From Variovorax sp. SG517 (GTDB lineage: Bacteria > Pseudomonadota > Gammaproteobacteria > Burkholderiales > Burkholderiaceae_C): DNA of 64,000 bases. Below are positions 34,470-43,208 of the stretch, one piece after another. Made by a program: the position numbers and the translations under genes. The notes under the pieces are model-generated. The model saw nothing but the letters and a program-made list of their open reading frames with translations, was not told the DNA's origin and did no database searches. Positions within the stretch are counted from its first letter, which is position 1, and every line of letters starts with the position of its first letter. Location of the stretch: the NCBI RefSeq assembly GCF_013376045.1, contig NZ_JABMJG010000004.1:124001-188000 (forward strand), in the 5' to 3' direction.

Positions 34470-35105
34470 TCAGTCGATGAGCTGCGTCTTGATGGCGTAG
34501 TAGGTCAGGTCGCTGTTGGTGGAGAGATTCATCTTCTCCATCAGGCGCGTGCGATAGGTGCTGATGGTCTTCACCGACAGCGAGAGCGCCTCGCCGATGG
34601 CGCCCACGGTCTCGCCCTTCGCGAGCTTGAGGAACACCTGGAACTCGCGCTCCGACAGCTGCTCGTGCGGCGGTGCGCTGCCGTCCTTGCGCTCCAGCTG
34701 GCCCGCGAGCAGCTCGGCCACCGAGGGCGAGATGTAGCGCCGGCCCAGCGCGATGGTGCGGATGGCCTTGGCGATCTCCTCGGGGTCGCATTCCTTGTTG
34801 AGGTAGCCCGATGCGCCCTGGCGGATCAGGTTCACCGCGTAGTGCTCCTCGGGGTAGCCGCTGAGAATGAGCACGCCCAGGTCCGGCGCCTTGGCGCGCA
34901 CCATGGCGAGCGCGTCGATGCCGCTCTGGCCTGGCATGGACAGGTCCATCACCAGCACGTCGATGTCGGTCGTGCGCACGAGGTCGATGGCCTCGCGGCC
35001 GCTGCCGGCCTCGCCGACCACGCGGAAATCGACGAAGGTGGAGAAGAACGACTTCAGGCCTGTGCGGACGACCGCGTGGTCGTCGACGATGCCGATCTTG
35101 ATCAT
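34470..35105 (-). CDS. NarL/LuxR-family response regulator (orphan)
   Basis: The 211-residue protein has a receiver domain with Asp9/Asp10 (VDDH), phospho-acceptor Asp54 (VMDLSMPG) and Lys104, and a C-terminal LuxR-type HTH (about 150-205, LSEREFQVFLKLAKGETVGAIG...SVKTISTYRTRLMEKM). No histidine kinase is adjacent. It has a strong AGGAGGCTC ribosome-binding site. It resembles BvgA/FixJ-like regulators of Burkholderiales. Linkage to the DUF2383 gene downstream may point to a stress response. Confidence 0.9.
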   Translation of the reverse strand: MIKIGIVDDHAVVRTGLKSFFSTFVDFRVVGEAGSGREAIDLVRTTDIDVLVMDLSMPGQSGIDALAMVRAKAPDLGVLILSGYPEEHYAVNLIRQGASGYLNKECDPEEIAKAIRTIALGRRYISPSVAELLAGQLERKDGSAPPHEQLSEREFQVFLKLAKGETVGAIGEALSLSVKTISTYRTRLMEKMNLSTNSDLTYYAIKTQLID

Positions 35106-35422
35106 GTGATGAGCCTCCTGTGATGTGGTTGTTGAGGGCCGCATGCCCGCACGTCGGCAGGCAGCGGAAGGAGGGCGTCACGATGCCACATGCGTTCGAG
35201 CCTCGGGGCCTCCGAAGTCGGGTCGCGCGCTTGTCCTGCACGGGTTCGCTGAAACGTCTCGCAACGATGTAGGAGAGCAGGCGGGTGGCCACCCCGCGCG
35301 GCAGTGACAGGGCTTGCCCGCTCCTCTGGATTTCTTGCCCGATCCTGTGAAGACACGGCGTCCGCGTGAATGCCGCCGCGGCACGCGGGTAGAGTGCCGG
35401 GCAAGTTTTCGAAGCGAACAAG
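35106..35422. other. Divergent intergenic region upstream of the AraC gene
   Basis: The 317-bp gap between the response regulator and the AraC gene contains the AraC-type site at 35322-35345 and a second CTTGCCCG half-site at 35313-35320. I see no gene. Confidence 0.6.
35322..35345 (+). promoter_or_regulatory. AraC-type binding site, copy 1 (upstream of the AraC gene)
   Basis: This 24-bp site with core TTTCTTGCCCGATCC is repeated in inverted orientation at 36437-36460 with 22 of 24 identities. A further CTTGCCCG at 35313-35320 lies exactly 21 bp before the internal CTTGCCCG, two helical turns, as expected for tandem AraC-type half-sites. It is 77 bp before the AraC start. Confidence 0.75.
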
Positions 35423-36415
35423 ATGTCACCCAGACTGGACGAGGAGGACGCGAAGGACTCGAACGACGCCGGCGCCGCGGCACGGTGCAGGGCCCTGCAG
35501 GCGGCGATGGCGCGGATCATCGGCGCGCGCACGCCGGCGCCGGGCGACTACGACACGCCCATCGCGAACCTCGGCTTCTTCCGACGCGAGTCGCCCGCGC
35601 CGCCCGCCGTGTGCATGGTCGAGCCGAGCATCGTGCTCGTCGCGCAGGGCGCGAAGCGGATGTGGGTGGGCGGCCAGGCCTATCCCTACGACACCTCGCG
35701 CTTCCTCGTCACCTCGCTGGACATGCCCGCCAACTCGGAAGTGACGGGGGCGAGCCCGCGGCAGCCCTGCCTGGGCCTGATGCTCAAGCTCGACGTGCGC
35801 GTGCTGGCCGAGCTGATCGCGCAGGGCAACCTGCCGCCGCAGCGCGAGCGCCCCATCGGCATCGGCGTGGGACTCGGCGAGGCGACGCCCGCGCTGCTGG
35901 CGCCTATCGGCCGGCTGGTGGAACTGCTGGACGAGCCCGAAGCCATTCCCGTGCTCGCGCCGATGATCCACCGCGAGATCCACTACCGGCTGCTGATGAG
36001 CGACCAGGCGGCCAGGCTGCGGCAGATCGCCTCCGTGGACGGGCAGGGCCACCGCGTGGCGAGGGCCATCGACTGGCTGAAGCTCAACTACGCATCGCCG
36101 CTGCGCATCGACGAACTCGCGGCCCGCGTGCAGATGAGCGCGCCGACCTTCCACCACCACTTCCGCCAGCTCACCGCGATGAGCCCGCTGCAGTACCAGA
36201 AGTGGCTGCGGCTGAACGAGGCGAAGCGGCTGATGCTGAACGAGCACTTCGACGCGGCGAGCGCCGCCTTCAGGGTGGGCTACGAGAGCCCGTCCCAGTT
36301 CAGCCGCGAATACAGCCGCCTCTTCGGTGCCCCGCCCAGGCGGGACATCGAGGTGCTGCGCGAAGGAGCCAGGCGCGACGCCGGGCAAGCGCGGCTTCCG
36401 CCGGCCGCGAACTGA
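35423..36415 (+). CDS. AraC-family transcriptional regulator with AraC_N domain
   Basis: The 330-residue protein has an N-terminal AraC_N-type domain (about 35-190, VCMVEPSIVLVAQGAKRMWVG, then FLVTSLDMPANSEV) and a C-terminal double HTH (about 212-315, LRIDELAARVQMSAPTFHHHF and SAAFRVGYESPSQFSREYSRLFG). Relatives such as YqhC respond to aldehydes and control oxidoreductases. Here the next operon is an aldehyde oxidoreductase (paoABC-like), and near-identical sites occur on both sides of this gene, so autoregulation and control of that operon are likely. Confidence 0.88.
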   Translation: MSPRLDEEDAKDSNDAGAAARCRALQAAMARIIGARTPAPGDYDTPIANLGFFRRESPAPPAVCMVEPSIVLVAQGAKRMWVGGQAYPYDTSRFLVTSLDMPANSEVTGASPRQPCLGLMLKLDVRVLAELIAQGNLPPQRERPIGIGVGLGEATPALLAPIGRLVELLDEPEAIPVLAPMIHREIHYRLLMSDQAARLRQIASVDGQGHRVARAIDWLKLNYASPLRIDELAARVQMSAPTFHHHFRQLTAMSPLQYQKWLRLNEAKRLMLNEHFDAASAAFRVGYESPSQFSREYSRLFGAPPRRDIEVLREGARRDAGQARLPPAAN

Positions 36416-36726
36416 CGGAGTCTTCGCCACCTCATCGGATCGGGCAAGAAAGCAAGAGGATTGCTCTATCGATCGGCGTGCCGCTTCAGAAGAATGGGAG
36501 TCCCTGGCCCCGCTCGCAGGCGGGGACCGATTCCGATGCGGGAAGCCGGCCGGTACGTCGCCGCGGCTCCCGCCCTGAGAACCTTTTTCCGAAGCCAGCG
36601 ATTCCATGAGCCACGGACAGGGGGCAACAGCCGCCGTTCTCCTACTGCCGAAGCCCATGGGCCGCGATATCAGCACTGATCAGCATTGATCGCCACCCAC
36701 CCGAACCTCGAACAGCAGGAGCCGAC
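36416..36726. other. Intergenic region upstream of the aldehyde oxidoreductase operon
   Basis: The 311-bp gap contains the second AraC-type site (36437-36460), close to the AraC stop codon, and about 265 bp of leader before paoA. I do not see a clear -35/-10 pair or a gene. Confidence 0.55.
36437..36460 (-). promoter_or_regulatory. AraC-type binding site, copy 2 (upstream of the paoABC-like operon)
   Basis: On the minus strand the core TTTCTTGCCCGATCC repeats the site at 35322-35345; the two differ at only two of 24 positions. It starts 22 bp after the AraC stop codon and 266 bp before paoA. The two copies are in opposite orientation on either side of the gene. Confidence 0.75.
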
Positions 36727-37380
36727 ATGGACAGTCCCACGACCCCACTGATCTCCCGGCGCGACGCGCTCCTCGCAGGAGCAGCCACCGCCGCGGCGAT
36801 CTCGACCTCATCCGCGCCAGCAGCGCCGGCGACGGCACAGGCGGCACCCGCGGCCAGCGCCGCCGGATTCCGCGCGAAGCTCTCACTGAGCGTCAACGGC
36901 ACGGCGCACGCGCTCGACCTGGACACGCGCACCACCCTGCTCGACGCACTGCGCGAGCACCTGCAGCTCACGGGCACCAAGAAAGGCTGCGACCACGGCC
37001 AGTGCGGCGCCTGCACGGTCATCGTCGACGGCAGGCGGATCAACTCCTGCCTGACGCTCGCCGTGATGCACGACGGCGCGCAGGTCACGACCATCGAGGG
37101 CCTGGGCACGCCGCAGAACATGCATCCGCTGCAGGCCGCCTTCGTCAGGCACGACGGCTACCAGTGCGGCTACTGCACGCCGGGACAGATCTGCTCGGCG
37201 GTGGCGGTGATCGACGAAGTCAGGCGCGGCATCCCGAGCCACGTGAGCGCCGACCTCACGGCCCGCCCCATCCTCTCGGCCGAGGAACTGCGCGAGCGCA
37301 TGAGCGGCAACATCTGCCGCTGCGGCGCCTACTCCAACATCGTCGAGGCCATCACGGAAGTGGCGGGGAGCAAGGCATGA
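36727..37380 (+). CDS. paoA: Aldehyde oxidoreductase iron-sulfur subunit (PaoA/YagT-like)
   Basis: The 217-residue subunit has a Tat-type leader ([15 protein letters not shown] near 10-24) and two 2Fe-2S domains. The first is plant-type ([10 protein letters not shown], with the fourth Cys in NSC); the second is CGYCTPGQ...NICRCGAY. This is the small subunit of xanthine-oxidase-family periplasmic aldehyde oxidoreductases. The Tat signal suggests the folded heterotrimer is exported. It overlaps paoB by ATGA. Confidence 0.9.
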   Translation: MDSPTTPLISRRDALLAGAATAAAISTSSAPAAPATAQAAPAASAAGFRAKLSLSVNGTAHALDLDTRTTLLDALREHLQLTGTKKGCDHGQCGACTVIVDGRRINSCLTLAVMHDGAQVTTIEGLGTPQNMHPLQAAFVRHDGYQCGYCTPGQICSAVAVIDEVRRGIPSHVSADLTARPILSAEELRERMSGNICRCGAYSNIVEAITEVAGSKA

Positions 37381-38327
37381 AGGCTTTCACCTACGAGCGC
37401 GCCGCGACCCCGGCGCAGGCCGCGTCCGCCGTGGCGGGCCGGCCCGGCGCGAAGTTCATCGCTGGCGGCACCAACCTGCTCGACCTCATGAAGCTGCAGA
37501 TCGAGGCGCCGGTGCACCTGGTCGACGTGAACGGCCTGGCGCTGGACCGCATCGAGCCGACGCCAGAGGGCGGCCTGCGCATCGGCGCGCTGGTGCGCAA
37601 CACCGACCTGGCGGCCGACGAGCGCGTGCGCCGCGACTACGGCGTGCTCTCCCGCGCGCTGCTGGCCGGCGCATCGGGTCAGCTGCGCAACAAGGCGACC
37701 ACCGCGGGCAACCTGCTGCAACGCACGCGCTGCCCCTACTTCTACGACACCGACCAGCCCTGCAACAAGCGCCGCCCCGGCAGCGGCTGCAGCGCCATCG
37801 GCGGCGTGACGCGGCAGCTCGCGGTGATCGGCGGCAGCAAGTCCTGCATCGCCACCAACCCCAGCGACATGGCCGTGGCGATGCGCGTGCTGGACGCCTC
37901 CGTCGAAACGGTGCGGCCCGACGGACGCACCCGCGTGATCCCGATCGCCGACTTCCACCGCCTGCCCGGCGACACGCCCCACGTCGAGACGGCGCTGGAG
38001 CGCGACGAGCTCATCACCGGCGTCACGCTGCCCAGGCCCGTGGGCGGCACGCACGTCTACCGCAAGGTGCGCGACCGCGCCTCCTACGCCTTCGCGCTGG
38101 TGTCGGTCGCGGCCATCGTGCAGCGCGACGGCTCCGGCCGGGTGGCGCTGGGCGGCGTCGCGCACAAGCCGTGGCGCCTCGAGGCTGCCGAATCCGCCAT
38201 GCCGCAGGGCGCGAAGGCCGTGACCGCGCGGCTGCTCGCCGACGCGCAACCCACCCACGAGAACGCGTTCAAGCTGCAGCTCGCCGAGCGCACGCTGGCC
38301 GCGGCCATCACGCAAGCGAGGAGCTGA
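37377..38327 (+). CDS. paoB: Aldehyde oxidoreductase FAD-binding subunit (PaoB/YagS-like)
   Basis: The 316-residue protein has the FAD-binding motif [14 protein letters not shown] (about 25-38) and a second flavin segment [21 protein letters not shown] (about 100-120). The YagS-type cysteine-rich insertion [15 protein letters not shown], which as I recall carries an extra 4Fe-4S cluster in PaoB, is present. Cysteines at RCPYF, PCNKR, GSGC and KSC fit that cluster. Translation is coupled to paoA. Confidence 0.9.
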   Translation: MKAFTYERAATPAQAASAVAGRPGAKFIAGGTNLLDLMKLQIEAPVHLVDVNGLALDRIEPTPEGGLRIGALVRNTDLAADERVRRDYGVLSRALLAGASGQLRNKATTAGNLLQRTRCPYFYDTDQPCNKRRPGSGCSAIGGVTRQLAVIGGSKSCIATNPSDMAVAMRVLDASVETVRPDGRTRVIPIADFHRLPGDTPHVETALERDELITGVTLPRPVGGTHVYRKVRDRASYAFALVSVAAIVQRDGSGRVALGGVAHKPWRLEAAESAMPQGAKAVTARLLADAQPTHENAFKLQLAERTLAAAITQARS

Positions 38328-38329
38328 GC

Positions 38330-40540
38330 ATGAGATTCGACACCCCCGCCACCACCAACCCCATCGATCAGCTGAAGATCATCGGCAAGCCCACCGACCG
38401 CATCGACGGCCCGATGAAGACCACCGGCTCCGCGCGCTACGCCTACGAGCGCAACACCGAGATGCCGAATGCTGCCTACGGCTACGTGGTGGGCGCAGGC
38501 ATCGCGAAGGGCCGCATCGCGTCGATGGACACAGCCGCCGCCCGGGCGGCGCCGGGCGTGCTGGCCATCGTCACCGCGCGCAATGCGGGCAAGCTCGCCA
38601 AAGGCGACTTCAACACGGCGAAGCTCCTGGGCGGCCCGGAGATCGACCACTACCACCAGGCGGTGGCGCTGGTCGTGGCCCAGACCTTCGAGCAGGCGCG
38701 CGCGGCGGCGCAGCTGCTGCGCATCGAATACGAGCGCACGCCCGGCCGCTTCGACCTGGCCGCCGAGAAGGGCACGGCGCAGATGCCCGCCGCCAACCCC
38801 TTCTCGGGCGAGCCGCAGACGAAGACGGGCGATTTCGCCGGCGCGTACGCGGCCGCCCCCGTGCAGCTCGACGCAACCTACACCACGCCCGACGAGTCGC
38901 ACGCGATGATGGAGCCGCACGCCTCCATCGCGCAGTGGCAGGGCGACAAGCTCACCATCTGGACCTCGAACCAGATGATCGCCTGGGGCGCCGGCGACGT
39001 CGCCAAGACGCTCGGCATCCCGAAGGCGAATGTGCGGCTGATCTCGCCCTTCATCGGCGGCGGCTTCGGCGGCAAGCTGTTCGTGCGGGCCGACGCGCTG
39101 CTCGCGGCGCTGGGCGCGCGGGCTGCGCGGCGGCCCGTGAAGGTGGCGCTGCCGCGGCCGCTGATGGCGAACAACACCACGCACAGGCCTGCGACCATCC
39201 AGCGCATCCGCCTGGGCGCCGGCCGGGACGGCAGGCTCACCGCCATCGCCCACGAAGGCTGGTCGGGCGACCTGCCGGGCGGCCAGCCGGAGACCGCCGT
39301 GAACCAGACCCGGCTGCTGTACGCCGGCGCGAACCGCCTCACGACCACGCGCCTGGCCGTGCTCGACCTGCCCGAGGGCAACGCGATGCGCGCGCCAGGC
39401 GAAGCGCCCGGGATGATGGCGCTGGAGATCGCCATGGACGAGATGGCCGAGAAGCTGGGCATCGACCCGATCGAGTTCCGCGTGCTCAACGACACGCAGG
39501 TCGATCCCGAAAAGCCGCAGCGCCCCTACTCCCAGCGCAAGCTGATCGAATGCCTGCGCACAGGCGCCGAGCGCTTCGGATGGAACAAGCGCAACCCGGC
39601 GCCGGGGCAGCAGCGCGACGGCCGCTGGCTCGTCGGCATGGGCGTGGCCGCCGCGTTCCGCAACAACCTGGTGATAAAGTCCGGCGCGCGCGTGCGCCTG
39701 GACAACCGGGGCATGGTCACGGTGGAAACCGACATGACGGACATCGGCACCGGGACCTACACCATCATCGCGCAGACCGCCGCCGAGACCATGGGCGTGC
39801 CGCTCGACAAGGTGCTGGTGCGCCTGGGCGATTCGGCGCACCCGGTCTCGGCCGGCTCCGGCGGGCAATGGGGCGCCAACAGCTCGACCTCGGGCGTCTT
39901 CGCGGCATGCATGAAGCTGCGCGAAGCGGTCGCCTCCAGGCTGGGCCTTCCGGTGGCCGAGGCGGAGTTCGCCGACGGCATGGTGCGCGCCGGCTCGCGC
40001 GCGGTGCCGCTGGCCGAAGCGGCGGGAGCGCAGGGGCTGGTGGTGGAGGACAGCATCGAATTCGGCGACCTCGACAAGAAGTACCAGCAGTCGACCTTCG
40101 GCGCGCATTTCGTGGAAGTCGGCGTCGATGCGGCCACCGGCGAGATACGCGTGCGGCGCATGCTCGCGGTGTGCGCCGCGGGGCGCATCCTGAACCCGAA
40201 GTCCGCGCGCAGTCAGGTGATCGGCGCGATGACGATGGGCGTGGGTGGCGCGCTGATGGAAGAGCTCGCGCTCGACAAGCGGCACGGCTTCTTCGTCAAC
40301 CACGACCTGGCGGGCTACGAGGTGCCGGTGCACGCCGACATTCCGCACCAGGACGTCGTCTTCCTCGACGAGACCGACCCGATCTCCTCGCCGATGAAGG
40401 CCAAGGGCGTCGGCGAGCTCGGCATGTGCGGCGTCGCCGCGGCGGTGGCGAACGCCGTCTACAACGCGACGGGCGTGCGGGTGCGCGACTACCCGATCAC
40501 GCTCGACAAGCTGCTGGATCGCCTGCCGCCCGTGGCCTGA
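38330..40540 (+). CDS. paoC: Aldehyde oxidoreductase molybdenum subunit (PaoC/YagR-like)
   Basis: The 736-residue catalytic subunit begins IIGKPTDRIDGPMKTTGSARYAYE, the usual start of the molybdopterin-binding chain. It shows the pterin-binding FIGGGFGGK and, near the C-terminus, KAKGVGELGMCGVAAAVANA with the catalytic Glu of the xanthine-oxidase family. It should oxidise aromatic or aliphatic aldehydes to acids. As a PaoC-type enzyme it is expected to need molybdopterin cytosine dinucleotide and a PaoD-like chaperone; no chaperone gene follows here. Confidence 0.9.
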   Translation: MRFDTPATTNPIDQLKIIGKPTDRIDGPMKTTGSARYAYERNTEMPNAAYGYVVGAGIAKGRIASMDTAAARAAPGVLAIVTARNAGKLAKGDFNTAKLLGGPEIDHYHQAVALVVAQTFEQARAAAQLLRIEYERTPGRFDLAAEKGTAQMPAANPFSGEPQTKTGDFAGAYAAAPVQLDATYTTPDESHAMMEPHASIAQWQGDKLTIWTSNQMIAWGAGDVAKTLGIPKANVRLISPFIGGGFGGKLFVRADALLAALGARAARRPVKVALPRPLMANNTTHRPATIQRIRLGAGRDGRLTAIAHEGWSGDLPGGQPETAVNQTRLLYAGANRLTTTRLAVLDLPEGNAMRAPGEAPGMMALEIAMDEMAEKLGIDPIEFRVLNDTQVDPEKPQRPYSQRKLIECLRTGAERFGWNKRNPAPGQQRDGRWLVGMGVAAAFRNNLVIKSGARVRLDNRGMVTVETDMTDIGTGTYTIIAQTAAETMGVPLDKVLVRLGDSAHPVSAGSGGQWGANSSTSGVFAACMKLREAVASRLGLPVAEAEFADGMVRAGSRAVPLAEAAGAQGLVVEDSIEFGDLDKKYQQSTFGAHFVEVGVDAATGEIRVRRMLAVCAAGRILNPKSARSQVIGAMTMGVGGALMEELALDKRHGFFVNHDLAGYEVPVHADIPHQDVVFLDETDPISSPMKAKGVGELGMCGVAAAVANAVYNATGVRVRDYPITLDKLLDRLPPVA

Positions 40541-40647
40541 ACCCTGCGGGGAAGCAGAGGGAGCGGCGGGTAAGCCCGGTGCCGCGAGTCCGTCTCGGTT
40601 GATACGATTTTTTCCGGAACGCCCGCTCCAAGGGCGTCGGAGACAAG

Positions 40648-41682
40648 ATGGACTCGAGCATTTCCAGCGGCGGCGCGCACGGCGCGGGTGTGGCCCTGTA
40701 CCGCGTCATGGTGCGGATACGGGCCTTCGAGAACGCGGCGGAGACCGCCAGCCAGGGTGGCGTGAGTGCCTACGGCCAGCAGGCGGCGGGCGCGGCCAAG
40801 GTGCGCGGACCGTTGCACCTGTCGACGGGGCAGGAGGCGGTGCCGGCCGGCGTCTGCGCCCACCTGCGCGCGAGCGACTACCTCACTTCCACTCACCGCG
40901 GCCACGGCCACACGCTGGCCAAGGGCGCCGACCTCGCGCGGATGATGTGCGAGTTGTTCGGCAAGGCCACCGGCTTCAACGGCGGCAAGGGCGGCTCGAT
41001 GCACATTGCGGACTTCTCGGTCGGCATGCTGGGCGCCAACGGCGTGGTGGCGGCGGGGCTGCCGATCGCGGTGGGCGCGGCGCACGCGCAGAAGCTACTG
41101 AACAAGGGCGACGACATCACCGTCTGCTTCTTCGGCGACGGCGCGATCAACCGCGGCCCCTTCCTCGAGGCGCTGAACTGGGCGCGGGTGTACGAGCTTC
41201 CGGTGCTCTTCGTCTGCGAGGACAACCGCTGGAGCGCGACCACCGCGAGCGGACCGATGACGGCCGGCGAAGGCGCCTCGGCGCGCGCAGAGTCGCTCGG
41301 CATCGCGTCCACGCAGGTCGACGGCAACGACGTGTTCGCGGTGCACGCGGCCGCCGCGAGGCTGGTGGCCGAAGTGCGCGCCGGCGGCGGGCCGCGCCTG
41401 CTGCATGCGCTGACCTATCGCGTGAAGGGGCATGTGTCGGTGGACGTCGCGGCGTACCGCGATCCGGCCGAGCTGGCCGCTGCGCTCGAGACCGATCCGA
41501 TCGCACGGGCGCGCGGCCATCTGCTTTCGGCCGGCGTCGCCGCCGCGACGCTCGACGCCATCGAGAACGCCGCGCGCGACGAGGTCGACACCGCCCTCGC
41601 GGTCGCCGATGCGGCCCCGTGGCCCGAGCCGGCCGCCGCCTTCACCGACGTGCAGACCGTCGGGGAGGGCCAGTGGCGATGA
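40648..41682 (+). CDS. 2-oxoacid dehydrogenase E1 alpha subunit (acetoin dehydrogenase type)
   Basis: The 344-residue protein has the E1-alpha fold with LHLSTGQEAVPAGV, STHRGHGH, KGGSMHIAD and the thiamine-diphosphate motif GDGAINRGPFLEALNWA (about 170-186). The phosphorylation-loop style THRGHGH region and length resemble AcoA/PdhA. It overlaps the E1-beta gene by ATGA. No E2, E3 or lipoylation gene lies nearby, so the complex must use E2/E3 from elsewhere, or the pair acts as a free 2-oxoacid decarboxylase. The substrate may be acetoin, pyruvate or a related 2-oxoacid. Confidence 0.87.
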   Translation: MDSSISSGGAHGAGVALYRVMVRIRAFENAAETASQGGVSAYGQQAAGAAKVRGPLHLSTGQEAVPAGVCAHLRASDYLTSTHRGHGHTLAKGADLARMMCELFGKATGFNGGKGGSMHIADFSVGMLGANGVVAAGLPIAVGAAHAQKLLNKGDDITVCFFGDGAINRGPFLEALNWARVYELPVLFVCEDNRWSATTASGPMTAGEGASARAESLGIASTQVDGNDVFAVHAAAARLVAEVRAGGGPRLLHALTYRVKGHVSVDVAAYRDPAELAAALETDPIARARGHLLSAGVAAATLDAIENAARDEVDTALAVADAAPWPEPAAAFTDVQTVGEGQWR

Positions 41683-42638
41683 AGCACGAACTGAGCTATT
41701 CGGAAGCCGCCCTGCTCGCCCTGCAGCGCGAAATGGAAGCCGACCCGCGCGTGGTGGTGCTCGGCGAGGACGTGGGCCGCGGCGGCATCTTCGGCCAGTA
41801 CAAGGGGCTGCAGCAGCGCTTCGGCGAAGGTCGCGTGATCGACACGCCGATCAGCGAGGCGGCGATCATGGGCGCCGGCGTGGGCATGGCGCTCGCGGGC
41901 TTGCGTCCGATGGTCGAGATGCGCGTGGTCGACTTCGCGCTGTGCGGCATGGACGAGCTGGTGAACCAGGCCGCCAAGAACCGCTTCATGTTCGGCGGCC
42001 AGGGCCGCGTGCCGCTGGTGGCGCGCATGCCCGGCGGCATCTGGGACGCGTCGGCGGCGCAGCATTCGCAGTCGCTCGAAGCCTGGTTCGCGCACCTGCC
42101 GGGCGTGGTGGTGGTGTGCCCCTCGACGCCGCAGGACAACCACGGCCTGCTGCGCGCAGCGCTGCAGTGCGGCGACCCGGTGGTCTACATCGAGCACAAG
42201 ACACTGTGGGGCGCGCGCGGCGAGGTCGACGAAACCATCGCCGTGCCACTGGGCAAGGCGGCGCGCGTGCGCGAGGGCGATGCGCTCACGCTGGTGAGCT
42301 GGAGCCGGCAGATGCAGGCCTGCGCGGCAGCGTGCGATGTGCTGGCCGCCGAGGGCATCGCGGTGGACCTGATCGACCTGCGCACGCTGTGGCCGTGGGA
42401 CCGCGAGACGGTGCTGTCCTCGTGCGCGCGCACCGGCCGGCTGCTCGTGGTGCACGAGGCGGTGCAGGCCGCAGGCTTCGGCGCGGAGATCGCGGCCAGC
42501 GCGGCGGAAGCCACCGGCTGCCGCGTGGCGCGACTGGGCGCGCCGCGCATTCCGGTCGGCTACGCGCCGGTGCTGGAGGCGCAGTCGCGCGTCGGCACGG
42601 AAGCGATCGTGGCCGCGGCGAAAAGGCTCGCCGGCTGA
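41679..42638 (+). CDS. 2-oxoacid dehydrogenase E1 beta subunit
   Basis: The 319-residue partner has the E1-beta hallmarks VVVLGEDVGRGGIFGQYKGL, IDTPISEAAIMGAGVGMAL and a C-terminal ligand-sensing domain (IDLRTLWPWD, VVHEAV). Glu in GED is the thiamine-activating residue position. It forms a heterotetramer with the alpha chain encoded just upstream. The MarR gene follows 17 bp after its stop. Confidence 0.88.
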   Translation: MKHELSYSEAALLALQREMEADPRVVVLGEDVGRGGIFGQYKGLQQRFGEGRVIDTPISEAAIMGAGVGMALAGLRPMVEMRVVDFALCGMDELVNQAAKNRFMFGGQGRVPLVARMPGGIWDASAAQHSQSLEAWFAHLPGVVVVCPSTPQDNHGLLRAALQCGDPVVYIEHKTLWGARGEVDETIAVPLGKAARVREGDALTLVSWSRQMQACAAACDVLAAEGIAVDLIDLRTLWPWDRETVLSSCARTGRLLVVHEAVQAAGFGAEIAASAAEATGCRVARLGAPRIPVGYAPVLEAQSRVGTEAIVAAAKRLAG

Positions 42639-42655
42639 AGCACGATCGACCGGCC

Positions 42656-43081
42656 ATGGACCCGCTCTTCTTCAAGCTGGTGAGGGTCGTGAACCTCACG
42701 GCCCGGCCCTTTCACGAGCGCGTGGGCCGCGAGCACCGGCTCACGCTCAACGAGTGGCGCACGATGGCGGTGCTAGCAGCGCAGCCCGGCCTCAACGCCA
42801 CGCAGGTGGCCGACCAGACCGGCCTCGACAAGATGGCGGTGAGCCGCGCCCTCGCCGGCCTGCTGCGCCACAAGCGCGTGCAGCGCCACGACGACCCGAC
42901 CGACCGGCGCAGCAGCCGGCTCTACCTCACCGCCGCCGGCAAGGCGCTGCAAGAGACGGTCGGCGCCCTCGGCCGCGAACGCGAAGTCGCGCTGTTTGGC
43001 GGCATCGATGCCGCCGAACTGGCCCAGCTCGACGCCACGCTCGACAAGCTCATCGAGGCCGTGCAGCGCAGCGGCCCCTGA
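42656..43081 (+). CDS. MarR-family transcriptional regulator
   Basis: The 141-residue protein is a typical MarR winged helix: LTLNEWRTMAVLAAQPGLNATQVADQTGLDKMAVSRAL, then DPTDRRSSRLYLTAAGKAL with the wing. It is the third gene of the E1 operon and may regulate it in response to the substrate acid. Confidence 0.88.
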   Translation: MDPLFFKLVRVVNLTARPFHERVGREHRLTLNEWRTMAVLAAQPGLNATQVADQTGLDKMAVSRALAGLLRHKRVQRHDDPTDRRSSRLYLTAAGKALQETVGALGREREVALFGGIDAAELAQLDATLDKLIEAVQRSGP

Positions 43082-43109
43082 CCTCCCGAGCAAGGCACGC
43101 CCCATTCCA

Positions 43110-43199
43110 GAAACACCGCGGAACCGGCTTTGCCGGGCCGCTGGTGTTGCCCCCGGAAGGGGGTTGGCGAAGCGACACGAAGTGCGCGCAGCCTGGGGG
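43110..43199 (-). repeat. Dispersed hairpin repeat, copy A, directly after the SDR stop
   Basis: The 90-bp element reads on the minus strand CCCCCAGGCTGCGCGCACTT, then a GCGAAGC-containing part, a CCCCC/GGGGG hairpin and an AACACC...GGTGTT hairpin. It begins 9 bp after the SDR stop codon in the sense orientation of that gene. It is closely similar to copy B (46194-46284). Confidence 0.8.
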
Positions 43200-43208
43200 C
43201 GAACCAAG

